Shown here in pieces: positions 20,865 through 32,291 of a DNA stretch of 64,000 bases. The notes under the pieces are model-generated. The model made no database searches. It worked only from the letters and a program-made list of their open reading frames with translations, and was not told the origin of the DNA. Each line of letters starts with the position of its first letter. Position 1 is the first letter of the stretch. The stretch comes from Lactifluus volemus (lineage: Eukaryota; Basidiomycota; Agaricomycetes; Russulales; Russulaceae), in the NCBI GenBank assembly GCA_022376515.1, contig WTXI01000012.1, positions 434,001 through 498,000 on the forward strand, in the 5' to 3' direction. The position numbers and the translations under genes are program-made.

Positions 20865-23800
20865 CTACTCCATCTCCGGTACATCTCCTTCTACTTCGTC
20901 TCCGGGGTCTTCTTCGGCTTCTTCTCCATCTTCATCCAGGTAGATCTTGGCAAGGGTAGCACGCTCAACCAGACGCGTGACGGGAATCGAAGTGCGGGAA
21001 CGGGCATGATAAGGGACAAGGCGGAATGCGGCAAAGCGCAGTTTCGAAACGGTGCCGTCGAGCTCGGCAAGGCGATACGAGCCGTTAGGGGTGCGACGGA
21101 CGACGACCATCGGACCAAGGTAGCGTGGCTTGGTCTTGCGTCCGAGGTCCGTCTCGATGCTGGAATTTCGTACTAGGACGAGTGAGCCGGGCTCGAAGTT
21201 GTGGTCGCGGATAGTATTCTTAAACTGGCGCTCGAACTGTTGCACGGATTCGAATCGGCTGCGGACGACGTTGGTGTGGATGGCAGCGAGATCGGCTTCG
21301 CGTTTCTGGAGCTGGCGGATTCGGGTGGTGATGAGCTCGTCAGTGGACAGGGGCTTCGTGAGGTTAGGGACAAGGAAAGTGGCAAGTGTGATGTCGAAAG
21401 GAAGGATAGGTTCGATTCCGTGAGCCATATAAAAAGGGGTGTGTCCGGTCGACTTCCGAGTCGTAGCGCGATCGGCCCAGAATGCGTGAGGGGCGATGGT
21501 TGGCCACTTCGTAATGTTGCCTTCACAAGCCTTGACAATTGATTCTCGAATAGTGCGGTGCTGTCGCTCGACGATTCCGTTAGCGCGTGAGTTGTATGCG
21601 GAGATCCGGATGTGGCGGATGCCATAGCGATCGGCCAAGACATCCAGCGCGGCGACGAAGGCGGTCCCGTTATCGGTCACGATTTCTTCAACAGCTCCCC
21701 AGCGGCACAAGATCTCTTCAAAAATAAATGCAGCAAGGGTCCGACCGGTCTCTGAGCGGAGGGCACGCCATTCGGGCCAGGCAGTCAATGAGCAGCGGGC
21801 TTGAACGATATAGCGGTAGCCAGCAGCAGGGGGCATGAACATGGTGTCAATATATGCTTTGCGGAATAGGGGTGCGGGAGCGGCAACAGTGGGTGGAATG
21901 CGGACTTTGGTTGTTTGGCGAATTTGGCACTCGTGACAGGTGGTGATGTGTTGCTTGACGTCGTGGGCAATGGTAGGCCACCAGAATCGATCGAGGATGG
22001 TGCGTAGAGTAGCGTAGTAGCCTTTGTGACCAAGCTTATCGTGTGCATCGAAGATTGTCGAGTTGCGCTGAGAGGGGGAGAGAACGAGCTGGTGCCGGCC
22101 TTGTCTGTGTCGCCTCCAGAGTTGTCCGTCGTGTACGAAGAACGATCGAGATCGTTTGACAAGCTGTTTGCGCTCCGAGGGGGAAACACTGCTCATAGGA
22201 TTGCTGAGGAACTGAAGGATGCGGTCTAAGTCGGCATCGTGAGAGGAAAGACTGGTTGTTGCCGTAGAGGGTACTCCTCCTACCAGGGCCGAAAAAATTT
22301 GAACGGTCGGGAGCTGTGTGTGTTGCCTAGAATCTACCCAGATACCAAGGGAAAGTACTTCATCAATCCAATCTTCTGGGTCTCCTTCTTCTTCATCTTC
22401 TCCGGGGATGGGTTCGCGGCGCGAGAGGCCATCTGGGCCGAGGTGCTTGTCTGCGGGTACGTGGACAAGTTTGAAATCGAAGAGTAAAATCGCTGCGATC
22501 CAGCGGTTCATGGCTGCGTTCGGCTGCATGTCAGGGTTGTTCAGCATCCCACGCACGTACTGGGCATCCATTTCTACGATTAAATTAGTGATGCCGACGA
22601 TGTGGACTCGGAGGGCGCGGAGGGTGCGAAAGAGGCCGTAAAGTTCAATCTTGGGCTGGGAATAGCGGCTCTCGCGCTCGTTCCAGGCAATCGATCCGAA
22701 GCGGGAGGGTCGTCGCTGGCCGTCTTCACACTCCTGGGACAGTATCCAACCAACTGCACGCCAGGAGGAGTCGATTGCGAGATAGGTGGGGCGGTCGGTG
22801 GTGTAGTCGATCGGGATGAGAGCGGGTGAATTGATGATGGCGTCTTTAAGTGTCTTCATTGCTTTGTCATGTTGTTCGTCCCACTTGAACTCGGCGTTCT
22901 TGCGTGTGAGATCAACGAGTGGGCGGGAAATGGCTGAGTAATCTTTGATCCAGATTCGCATGGTGCCTGCGGTGCCGAGGAAAGCGCGCACATCAGTAAC
23001 TGTTTTGCAAGCAGGCCAAGACTGAATCTTAGCCGTCTTTGAATCCTCTGGGATGCGGCCTTCATAAGTACACTTGTGTCCGAGAATAACGACTTCTGGA
23101 GCTGCAATGTAGAGTTTCGGGGCTGAGACGGTGGCGCCAGCATGTCCGAGCCGGTGGATAACGCGGTGGACGTCGTTGAGGTGCTCCCAGATAAAACGTC
23201 GGATGCCGGGGTTCTCGGGGATCGTTTCGTATCCCCCATCCGGGGTTTCGTAACGCGAAGCTGGTCCCTTGATGGCTGTGTCGTCTAGAAATGGCTTGGC
23301 AACATCGGGTATCTCTGGCTCGAGGATGAAAGTGACATCACCGTGGAATATTGCAACTGCGTTGGTGGAACCTTGGGGGAGAACTGTGCATCGAAAGGCA
23401 CCGAGGGGGGTCTGGAAACTGGTGAGATCGCGTGACGAGATGTCGAGGGCGCGGTGGTCATAACCGACGAAAAGGTCGAGCATGGAGTAGCAGGCACGCG
23501 CAGCCATGCCCTCCACAAATTGATCTACGAAAGGGGGGACTGCGGCATTGCGGATGGTGACGGCGTTGAGGGGCTGGAGGTCGTGAACGATGCGGAGTGA
23601 GCCGTTCTTCTTTTTGACACAAAACCATCGGGATCGGTAGGATGCATCGGAAGGCTCGTAAACACCAGCGGCAATTTTCTTTTTGAATAAGTCGATAACG
23701 TTATCGAGGATGCCTGTGGGGATAGGGATGTTCCTGTGGACCCAGGGAGTGTGAGCAACGGTGGGAATCTTAACAGGAGAGAAGTAGTCATCTCGAAAAC

Positions 23801-26800
23801 GGCCGCGCTCGGCCTCGGTCCAAGCCAAGGCATGCTCATTGAGTTTGAGGACGTGCTGAGCGAGCTTCAGTTCCTCTGGCTGCAGGAAGTCGTAGCGGTT
23901 GATATCGAGCTCGTCGAGGCGTTCTTGGGTGAGGCGTGTGCCTGGCGTGAACGTGGGAGGGTGGGTCGGGAGAGGTGGTAAGGAGAGGAGGGGGTCTTCT
24001 GGCCTGCGGCGGATGATGCGGAAGTCTTCAGGAAGCGAGGCTGAAACTGGGTGGACTTTCTTCGCAGCTTTCTTGTAGGCCAGGACATTGACGGGGGGAT
24101 CCGGCATAAGCTGCTGGAAGGTGTCTTCCATCTGTATGGTGGCGTGGCGCTCAAAGGCGTCCATCGAAGGTGGTGCGGGTCTGATTTGGAGAGTGAGAGT
24201 GGTGACGTAGTTCACCTGGGCACGGCGTGGGCGGGTCGGGACTGCGAGAGAGCGAGCGGGGTTGGAGGGGTCACGGATGGAGAGATCGACGCGTCCATTT
24301 GGGTGGTTCTCGAGGCGGGAAAGTAGGAGGTGGTGAAATGGCTGTCCGAGAAGGAGGCGAAAAGGGGCGGTTTCGAGGACGTGGGCGTGTACCTGAAAGT
24401 CAATATCTCCGATGCGCATGCGGAGGTTTTCCGCACAGCCAAGGGTCCAACTCGTGCTACGGTTTGCGCCTTCCATTTCGAGACGGCGGTTGGTATTGAT
24501 TGGCGCCTCGAGATCCTGGAGGAGATCAGCACGAATTGCGACAATCTGCGAACCGTTATCCAGTACGCCGGCCTCTGTATGTTTCCCGTTGATGAGAACA
24601 TCGACTTCTCGCAGGGGGAGACAAAACTCGGCTGCGCGCTGGGCAGCTGCTCCGAGGACTGAGACGGGAGAGGTGTCACTAGAAAATTCTTCGAAAGCTC
24701 CAGCCTCCACACGGCGTGTGCGGAGTCGTTCGACGAGGTCTTTGCGGATGGGACCACTAGCTGCAAGGACATGGGCTGGGGTCGTCTGAGCTAACTTACC
24801 ATCCAGGAGAAAGTCGCGGAGCTCATCTGTGAGGCGTTGGCTTTCCGCGTTGGACTGGTAGCGGAACTGTGGGGCACGGGAACTGCTTGCAGGGGGCGCA
24901 GAGGGGGCAGGAGGGGGGGGCGGCGCGGCTTCTGGGAGCTTGGGTGGCTTTGACTCGCGTTTCTTCTTCTCGGCAGCAAAGACTTCAAACATGTCATACA
25001 GCTCTTCAGCGGGACCGTTGTCTTCGGTGTCGGAATCGGGGACTTCTGTAATGTATGCTGAGGGCACGATGGGCTGTATGGCTTCGAAACTGAGAGCCAT
25101 GCGAGGGGGGGCGTCACGATGAGGGGCGGCGATGGTCTGAGGCTGGGACGGAGCGGGAGGCATTTCGCTAGGTCGTGCACTGTTAGCGGAGAGCCAAGAA
25201 TCGATGGCGTACTTTAATCCTCGGCCGCTGCCATCGTTCGGGATGCGTTCCCCGGTAGGGAGATGCATGCGGTTGTCCACAATGCGTGCCTTGCCGGTAT
25301 TGACATATTCCTCTGCGATCGGGCATCGGCGGAGAATGTGGCCAGGTTGTGCGCAAAATCGACAGCCATCCAGCTTAGGTGTGCGAAGAAAAAACGGGGA
25401 AGGAGTGGATGCGGGCTGAGGTACTGCGGCAGAAGGCTGAGACCAGGCCTGGTGCGCTGGTGCTTGGTAAGCGACAGCTGAGGCTGCTGGAGAAGTGTCG
25501 GGCTTGGCGAGAGTCTGGACAGCATAGGGGTAGAAGTGGGTGCACTGAGCATAGAGGGCAGCATAAGCAGGCTCGCAAATAGACAGGCCCTTCATCTGAT
25601 TGATGATATCGACCAGTCCCTGGGGGTCCCGAGGCCGTTCCGGGTTCTGGTCCTGAAAACGGACTGTCTTCGTTTCGTAGTCGGCTCGTTGGGTGTCACG
25701 AGGCAGATCGCGACCATACGGGGTATAGTGGTCTTGCTGGCGCTGCCTGGTGTCACGATCGTCGCGCCCGAAAGAGCGGCTCATCCAGTGGCTGGGATCG
25801 GTCTGACCCGCTGGGTCATCGTGAAGGCGGCGTTGCGGGGGCCTGTGAAACTGGGTATTAGCAAAGTAGCCTCGGGCGACTTCATAGATGTCCTCAAAGG
25901 CATATGGCTTGTGAGGGGGGTGGCGGGGGTGCATAGCGAAGAGGCGGGCAGCCAACATGTCGCGATCGACTTGATGGAAGCCCTGAAAGAATTCAGTGCT
26001 CTGGTCCTCGTCCGATATCTGCCGTGCCTTGAGGAGTGGGTTACTGATGGAAAGGAAACGCAGGTAGTACTCCATGAAATCCTGCTCATCGGATAAGCGG
26101 GACATGGATGACTTGTGGGCGAAATCGACGAGGGCTTGTCGGGTGTAGCGTGTGGTATGGTCGAAATTAGGGTACAACTTCTCGAGACTCTTGCGAAACG
26201 CCGGCCAGTCTTTGGTATCGTAGCCATCGAGAGTCGTCCAGAAGTTTCGGGCTGTGTAGGGGACATACCGAAAGGTACATTCCACCTTCTGATCATCTGT
26301 AAGACCATGAGATGTAGCAATTATCTCGTACTCATGTAGGAAGTCGGCTATCGGATCGCCTGGCCTGCCTGAGAACACAGGCGCGTTGGGGGAACGTGGG
26401 CCGGGCATGGCAGCCGGTCCAGTATGCGACGAGGAAGACATTGTGGTTGTAGGCGTTGTAGGCGTAGATGCGGAGGGGGAAGCGGAGGGTGAGACGACGG
26501 GGGAAAGAGGAGGCTGACTGGTTGAAGATACGGGAGGCGGCTGACTGGCTGAACTTGCGGGAGAGGAAACGGGGGTCGTGGGAGGTGGCGACTGGTTCTG
26601 AACGGATGTGGAAGGTGGTGGCGGATTTTGGACAGGTGTGGGAACGATAGATCGAGCTGGAGCGCTGGCGGGCGAAGGTGAATCGAGGTGGGAGGGTATA
26701 GGATTAGGAAAGCTGCCTGGGATAGCGGAAGGGGTCTGGATATGCGGGGACGGACTGGGAACTGATGCGGAGGCGGTGCGGCGACTGGTACTGGTACGTT

Positions 26801-26903
26801 CTTCGATGGGGACTGGTGTGGCTAGGGAACTCGGGGCTGGTGCCGTCTTAATCCAACGACCTTTCTTATCGCGGGGTGGCTGAGCCTGAGTCTTCTTGCT
26901 CAT
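20865..26903 (-). CDS. Ty3-type gag-pol polyprotein, intact
   Basis: Single 2012-aa frame. Residues 1-165 are Ser/Pro-rich; 170-350 capsid-like gag; 514-527 a CCHC zinc knuckle (CRFCAQPGHILRRC); 781-786 protease site LDNGSQ, with Asn where Asp-Ser/Thr-Gly is usual; 1060-1300 reverse transcriptase with catalytic FLDD (1205-1208) in place of YxDD; 1375-1500 RNase H (AIDSSWRAVGW, KIELYG, VEMDAQ). The integrase has an HHCC zinc domain (H1621, H1626, C1656, C1659) and a DDE core (D1686, D1744, E1779), then a C-terminal FEPGSLVLVRNS/LGPMVVV module. No chromodomain is seen. ATG at 26903 is 112 bases inside the 5' LTR. Gag and pol are fused without a frameshift. Confidence 0.95.
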   Translation of the reverse strand: MSKKTQAQPPRDKKGRWIKTAPAPSSLATPVPIEERTSTSRRTASASVPSPSPHIQTPSAIPGSFPNPIPSHLDSPSPASAPARSIVPTPVQNPPPPSTSVQNQSPPPTTPVSSPASSASQPPPVSSTSQPPLSPVVSPSASPSASTPTTPTTTMSSSSHTGPAAMPGPRSPNAPVFSGRPGDPIADFLHEYEIIATSHGLTDDQKVECTFRYVPYTARNFWTTLDGYDTKDWPAFRKSLEKLYPNFDHTTRYTRQALVDFAHKSSMSRLSDEQDFMEYYLRFLSISNPLLKARQISDEDQSTEFFQGFHQVDRDMLAARLFAMHPRHPPHKPYAFEDIYEVARGYFANTQFHRPPQRRLHDDPAGQTDPSHWMSRSFGRDDRDTRQRQQDHYTPYGRDLPRDTQRADYETKTVRFQDQNPERPRDPQGLVDIINQMKGLSICEPAYAALYAQCTHFYPYAVQTLAKPDTSPAASAVAYQAPAHQAWSQPSAAVPQPASTPSPFFLRTPKLDGCRFCAQPGHILRRCPIAEEYVNTGKARIVDNRMHLPTGERIPNDGSGRGLKYAIDSWLSANSARPSEMPPAPSQPQTIAAPHRDAPPRMALSFEAIQPIVPSAYITEVPDSDTEDNGPAEELYDMFEVFAAEKKKRESKPPKLPEAAPPPPPAPSAPPASSSRAPQFRYQSNAESQRLTDELRDFLLDGKLAQTTPAHVLAASGPIRKDLVERLRTRRVEAGAFEEFSSDTSPVSVLGAAAQRAAEFCLPLREVDVLINGKHTEAGVLDNGSQIVAIRADLLQDLEAPINTNRRLEMEGANRSTSWTLGCAENLRMRIGDIDFQVHAHVLETAPFRLLLGQPFHHLLLSRLENHPNGRVDLSIRDPSNPARSLAVPTRPRRAQVNYVTTLTLQIRPAPPSMDAFERHATIQMEDTFQQLMPDPPVNVLAYKKAAKKVHPVSASLPEDFRIIRRRPEDPLLSLPPLPTHPPTFTPGTRLTQERLDELDINRYDFLQPEELKLAQHVLKLNEHALAWTEAERGRFRDDYFSPVKIPTVAHTPWVHRNIPIPTGILDNVIDLFKKKIAAGVYEPSDASYRSRWFCVKKKNGSLRIVHDLQPLNAVTIRNAAVPPFVDQFVEGMAARACYSMLDLFVGYDHRALDISSRDLTSFQTPLGAFRCTVLPQGSTNAVAIFHGDVTFILEPEIPDVAKPFLDDTAIKGPASRYETPDGGYETIPENPGIRRFIWEHLNDVHRVIHRLGHAGATVSAPKLYIAAPEVVILGHKCTYEGRIPEDSKTAKIQSWPACKTVTDVRAFLGTAGTMRIWIKDYSAISRPLVDLTRKNAEFKWDEQHDKAMKTLKDAIINSPALIPIDYTTDRPTYLAIDSSWRAVGWILSQECEDGQRRPSRFGSIAWNERESRYSQPKIELYGLFRTLRALRVHIVGITNLIVEMDAQYVRGMLNNPDMQPNAAMNRWIAAILLFDFKLVHVPADKHLGPDGLSRREPIPGEDEEEGDPEDWIDEVLSLGIWVDSRQHTQLPTVQIFSALVGGVPSTATTSLSSHDADLDRILQFLSNPMSSVSPSERKQLVKRSRSFFVHDGQLWRRHRQGRHQLVLSPSQRNSTIFDAHDKLGHKGYYATLRTILDRFWWPTIAHDVKQHITTCHECQIRQTTKVRIPPTVAAPAPLFRKAYIDTMFMPPAAGYRYIVQARCSLTAWPEWRALRSETGRTLAAFIFEEILCRWGAVEEIVTDNGTAFVAALDVLADRYGIRHIRISAYNSRANGIVERQHRTIRESIVKACEGNITKWPTIAPHAFWADRATTRKSTGHTPFYMAHGIEPILPFDITLATFLVPNLTKPLSTDELITTRIRQLQKREADLAAIHTNVVRSRFESVQQFERQFKNTIRDHNFEPGSLVLVRNSSIETDLGRKTKPRYLGPMVVVRRTPNGSYRLAELDGTVSKLRFAAFRLVPYHARSRTSIPVTRLVERATLAKIYLDEDGEEAEEDPGDEVEGDVPEME

Positions 26904-27014
26904 ACACGAGAGGGGGGATTAAGGGGTGAACAAGGTGGCAACAGGTGTGTAACACAAGTTGCAACCGAAGGTGAACAAAGAAATCTACTAAATTCACCGA
27001 GGGTGGGCTCCAGA

Positions 27015-27487
27015 TGTGTGTCGGCTGCGAGACTTGATGTCGTCCCGAGTGAGATAGTAGGGAAAAGGGAAGTATGAGGAGTGAGGAGAGACAGGGATTC
27101 GAAACGCTTAGTCGTAACGCGGGACTCGAAACGCTGAGACTTGTCGAGGGGAAATACTAAAGCTTTGAGATCGCACAAAAGTGAGAGAGAACACAGGAAT
27201 GATGATGATTTTAGAGGAGAAATCTAGGGCTATATATACAGGACAGATAATAGAAAGTAAGTTATTAGGAACAAAGGGGAAAGCGAGTGCTTTGACTGTG
27301 GTGTAAAGGGAGAGCTTTGCAGCGTGTGGTGTGAGGTTGGCATTGTGTTGAGGGTCATGGCGATGCCGAAAGGTGGATAGAAAGCATATGATGAAAGGGG
27401 TGTGGTAAAGTAGGAAAAGCGAGAAAAGCGAGAAACTTGTGGGCGGTGGTCAAGGCGTTTGCGGCTGTACACCGAGGTCACCTTACA
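27015..27487 (-). repeat. 5' LTR of the Ty3-type element
   Basis: 473 bp, identical to the 3' LTR, followed outward by the GCGT target copy. Confidence 0.95.
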
Positions 27488-28199
27488 GCGTGCCTTGTGG
27501 CGATCAATGCCGTACGAATGCAGGTATTTTTCAAAGTGCGAAAAAAATAGTCAAAGTGTTTTTTATTGAGTCTATCCTGGTACAAATATATTTTTTACCA
27601 AGTCAAATTGAGATTACAAAAGCTATGAGTGGGGAACTGGGCGCGCGTTCAAAGGAGGGAATTGAGGAATGGGACGCGAGTTCACCTGCCAGCATAAGGG
27701 GAAGGGGCGCAGTGACTTCACACGGGCTGTCGCTGCCGCTTGTCCATAAGCGACGTCAATACAGTAATGTTGCGTCGCTCAGGGTCCGGTCCAACAAAGG
27801 TTGTTCCCCTTTGTGAGTGGGAAACAATGCGCGCCACGCGGACCGCCCAGGGTTGAGACAGGTGTCGTGTGGATGTGACACTTTATTTGCATTGGTTTAT
27901 CTGAGTTTGCTTTGTTGTCGATCTTGTCCCCCTTCTCTTCACCTCACTGATTTCACTTGGCTCGTTTGGGGATTCAGTGTGTGTCACGTCCCTACACGTT
28001 CAGCGAGACTTGGAGCCCAATCATTCATTCAAACAGCCTGGTAGTACGCATAGAAATCCATTGGTATCTGTAAACTTATTATAATAACTCGGCCTTTGGC
28101 CATCTGTATGGCAACTCTGCTGGGGCGTGGCCAAGGGTAACCAGACTGAAACAACTTGAAATCAACCAAAAAGCGGAAGCGGAAGGAGAAGCCTGAGAA
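27488..28199. other. Intergenic with dispersed repeat pieces
   Basis: 27580-27720 resembles 17935-18090 and 27870-27935 resembles 1361-1425. No gene recognised. Confidence 0.45.
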
Positions 28200-30450
28200 G
28201 ATCAAGCCCGTCTTGAGCTCAAGGATTATGTGGACTTGCATCTTGCTTCATGGACTCGGACGAAGGGATGGGAGTCGGGATAGGATGGGATACCTTATCT
28301 CTGTTGACTCTGACGGCAGAATGGGCCTCACACTCTTGTATCCCACATGGCTTCGTCCTCATCAGTAATCTGCGCCATCTTTTCAATTCTGATTCCAAGT
28401 CGGGGACGTCACTGTTGGCGAGATATGACGACTCGAGCTTGCAAATGTTGAATTTGAGGTTATCACCAAGGCAGGAATGCGTCAACTGGTGGTGGGCATC
28501 GGCAAGGTCCACATAAAACACATTGCTCGTCTTATTGATTAAAAGGTCATGAATGAAGTATTCTAAGGACGCGATCGGAGTCATCGGGGTCATCAGCTAC
28601 TAGTGAGTGCCGTCGCCGAGCAATTAGCGAATTGATCGAGAGCGGCTCGATCGCAACAAGAAGCTGCCCCATAACAGACTGGAATACATTTGTGCTTCAT
28701 GTACTCTTTGAGAACTCCTTCTTATAAGGTGTCCAACAGGCATTGTACTTGCTAAGGCCAAGGCTAATAGGGCTGTTTATGAATCTGCATGCAACGGCCG
28801 CCCATTGAAACAGGCCCTCTGACGCCTTCACTAAGTTGTCGCCATGGTGCTTGAATCCGCCCCTAGGGTGTTCATGTCGAAGATACAGGCAAATATCTGG
28901 TTCCGTATTGGCAGCCAGTTGGACATCAACCATGTAGAGAGTACGGACGGAATTGGCATTGGCGAATGCAGGTTCGATACCATTCTCCAGTCTCGAGATG
29001 GTGAGTACATAGAAGTTTGGTGGGAGGTCAATGAGACATTGAGCAAGAAATGTGTGAAGTCCGGCTTTGCCGTTTGCAAGTCCACTCTCACCCAAGGCAT
29101 CGGTGATGATAAGAATTGGGCCATCGAGTTGTAGGTTCATGAGCGGTTCAAGGAGAAGGCATTCAAAAAGTCTGGGATTGTCTCGGGCACTACGAAGAGA
29201 CATATTACCCATAACAACCTTCCTGACAGCGTGTTTGAACAGTGGATAGCGATAGGATAGATAAGAACCGAGACACATCTTATCGAACAGACACGCGACC
29301 TCATGTGCAATCGAGGGCTTTCCGGTGCCCGCTTGGCCGAGGACAATGAGGCCACGTTCAGATTCAGGATTCTCGACCCACTCCATCCCATAAATGGCAT
29401 TTCTCTGATTATGGCACCTAATTCGGTTTTCTCGTTATCAGATCGACAGTCAGCTATCTCGTGACTGTCAGAATTACGCACCACTTTGTTTGGTTGAACG
29501 AAACAATGCTACTATATTGGATCCGACATTTCCGTTAGCTGTGTTCACTTCCCTCACATCGTCCCGCATTTGAAGAACAGCAACCTCAATGGTGACAGTA
29601 GCATGTGCGAGGAACTCTTGTCGTAGTCGGGTGAGGGTAGTGCGGTAGTCTTCCACTTTTTCGTCAACTTGGCCACGGATATTCTTCAGAGCCCGCTTTC
29701 CTGACAATTACATGTTGATAATAATGAACAACGAGAGAGGTGAATGTGTCGTACCGACTTGTACATCCTTCGCATACAATTCGATAATTCGGCACATTTG
29801 GAGAAGCACTGCAGTATCTCATCGAAATTTTTTGCCTGTGTAGAGGCAGGTTGGATGCTCTTTAAAGTGTCCGCCTCTATGAATTCAAACGCATCTCGTA
29901 TCGTCTCGGGAAGTGTTCGGACGTTCTCGTCTCGCTGAAACTGGTGTACCAAAGTCTGCCAAAGAGGTAAAAAAAGAAAAAGGGCAGTGAGTGTTCTATA
30001 TCCACAGATCTGCAAGGCAAGGACACGCACCTCGGAGATTTTGAGAGCAAACTCCATGCTACGCTGGCATAGGAGTTCAGCTGAGGAGCGGAAATCTGCT
30101 CAGTGAAGGGTAGAGAAAGAAGACATTTCACGATGGACCGATGGTGTCCATCACCCATTTGATAATATCAATGGTACTCTTCCATGTCTTCATCGTGTCG
30201 GATACGGTGAAAACATGGAAGAGTACCATAGCTATCTCATCGCGATCGAGCGTGTGTGACGTCTCCGCTTGGCTGTCCGCTACCTGTACCACTCCGAATG
30301 GGTCACTAGGATGGGCACTGCATCCTTCGGCGACAGGGCTTTCGGGATTGGCCGTTTTAGAGTTCAGGGTGTTGACTGCCGAGGTCATAGACGAACTCAC
30401 GCTTGCTGACACAGTGATCGTTAAGTAGGGACCGGCTCTGTTCGATGTGC
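28200..30450 (-). pseudogene. NACHT/NLR-like NTPase pseudogene
   Basis: Minus-strand pieces in collinear order: MTSAVNTLNSKTANPESP and HTLDRDEIAMVLFHVFTV (30130-30400); FQRDENVRTLPETIRDAFEF (29850-29950); ALKNIRGQVDEKVEDYRTTL (29620-29700); a NACHT domain (28700-29390) with GQAGTGKPS, ILIITDALGESG and ASEGLFQWAAVACRF; and HDLLINKTSNVFYVDLADAH with a downstream helical part (28300-28560). These fit the large NACHT proteins of basidiomycetes implicated in non-self recognition. Pieces lie in different frames with deletions, and Walker A has Pro where Ser/Thr binds Mg-nucleotide. One genuine-looking intron remains (GTGCGT at about 30032 to GGCAG at about 29957). Non-functional. Confidence 0.72.
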
Positions 30451-32291
30451 AACATCTCCAGGGGTGGCTGCATGGCACTGCTGGAGACTCAGTTATAAAA
30501 AACAAGAGAGATCTCCCACAAAGCGTCGACATTCTCGCTCCATTCTACATAATTCCCCACACTCCGCACAGATCGTGTCTGCCAAGCTCTCGTCCCATCG
30601 GTCATGGTAACATAAAATCTTCTTCTTTCAGGGAGGGGAAGGTTGCGCTCTGAGGGCTGGCAAGCGAAAGAAATGTACTACTTATCAAAAGGCACGGACC
30701 AGTCACCTGGACTGAGAGGGAGCCCTGGTGTGTTTCCCTGACCTGATCGCGGCTGATGTTCCGTATTCCAGAGGGTAGAGGATCTGGGCTGTTATCAGCG
30801 AGCATGAAAGACCCTAGTATACGAGTTTGGGATCATCTCCGAGTCTTCTGAGCGATATTGATGTACAAGTGAGAAAGTCATGGGGGAAAAAGGTGAAGTG
30901 TCAAGGCATCCGTCTTTCGCCCTTTTGTCGACTGGAGGTTAGTTCCTCATCGGGAACTACTGTACAGTTGACACGTTGCCGCTTAATACTGTAGACTCTC
31001 TGACCCATTCCTCTGGTCTTAGATTAAAACCAGCAATGGAACGAAATCTAGCTGGTTGGGTGGACGGGACAGTATCCGAAAAGTTGGAACCCAGTTTTGC
31101 GCTGTGCCAGTGCCAACACCGTTGAGGTTTCTCTGACGTTGTTGAACTATGTCAACATGCCTTCAAGTTCTCCTCTCTTGACCTAGTAATCCTTGCATTG
31201 CCAACATTGGCTATCTCTTTCTCTCTGATAAGCACCGTGACCAATATACAACTTGGAGGCGTGATATCAACGTTATCAACGTTATATCAACATCCGGATC
31301 CCGTGGATCAGGGACTTCTTCTCTAGTATACGCCGTGACAACTTTATGACTCTTCACGCGTTACCCCGTTAAAGGTCAAGAGAAAATATGAAAGCCTTCC
31401 GCCACAAGACGTCATTTCGACAAATGGGCCCAGACCGCATTGTAACTGACGAAGAAGCCTTTATTTCTCAAGGTCAAGCATGGACATTGCCATATGCTGT
31501 TAAGCCGTCGCCATGTACGTCTCTAGCATACACTCTCCACCTCGTGCTCGATCCTCTCTGTCTTATCCAGAAACCTTCTTGACTCGCCGTCCGCGCAATG
31601 ACCGTAGGAATCAACGGTGAACAGATACTCTCTATATACCCCAATTGGCAACTATATCATCGGATGTCAAGCCGGATGTACATTTATTCGAGACCCTTCA
31701 TTTGTCACGGACAAGGCTCTACACGTATGCAGACCGTTCTCCAAGTCCGCGTGTACTGCGCCTGCGATAACAGCTAGGCGTTGCAATAGCCCGAGCCGCG
31801 TGTCTCCGCGAGAAGGAATGTGCCCCGGCACCATGATCTGTGCTCCGATAAGTACGGTCGTGGACTCGACTCAACCCTTAGCCAGCTGTGCTTCTAGCCT
31901 TGAGGACGACGATAACGAATCGGAGTACGTCGATATTCCACCGACGACGCCGTGCCCGCTGAGCGTAACAGACAGTTGGTGAGGCTGTGGAGAGTCCGTG
32001 TTTCACTTCTTGATACCCTCTTGCTAACTCCAAGAATGTCCCTCCCCTCCCTGCCCCTTCTGCTTATTCCGCGTGAGCATCAGGAGGGTCTGTTCTCATT
32101 CTCTCAGTGTTGATGTTCGAACTTGCGCGAACCACCTTGCACTGTTTCTCTCGAAAAGGCGGACTGAGTCCGGTTGTGCTTTCTCCACGCTCGGAGTATC
32201 TCACACTCATCCTACCTAGGCATCCACCACCCAAGCAGCATACATATATACCCTTTTGTACAATACAACCATTCCTTTCGGCGGTCTAAGT
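30451..32291. other. No supported gene
   Basis: ORFs up to 121 codons (for example 31617-31982, plus) have no recognisable domain or splice chain. Probably intergenic plus the 3' flank of DPH2. Confidence 0.4.

Larger units (their letters stand above)
20304..27487 (-). mobile_element. Full-length Ty3-type LTR retrotransposon (7.18 kb)
   Basis: Bounded by 473-bp LTRs with TG...CA ends that I find identical base for base. Flanked by GCGT on each side (20300-20303, 27488-27491), a 4-bp target duplication like the GCTT of the solo LTR at 2934. Read on the minus strand, a TGGAGCCCACCC primer-binding-site-like sequence lies 2 nt inside the 5' LTR. Between the LTRs is one uninterrupted gag-pol frame. 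Identical LTRs and an open frame indicate very recent insertion and possible present activity. Confidence 0.95.

Noticed and set aside
30160..30230. Inverted pair GGTACT-CTTCCATG and CATGGAAGAGTACC as a possible regulatory hairpin
   Set aside because: Both lie in NLR-like coding blocks (AMVLFHVFT and its neighbourhood); probably coincidental or a local duplication during decay.
31388..31982. Possible small genes upstream of DPH2 (plus strand)
   Set aside because: No domain, no splice chain and no promoter signal; not distinguishable from chance ORFs.
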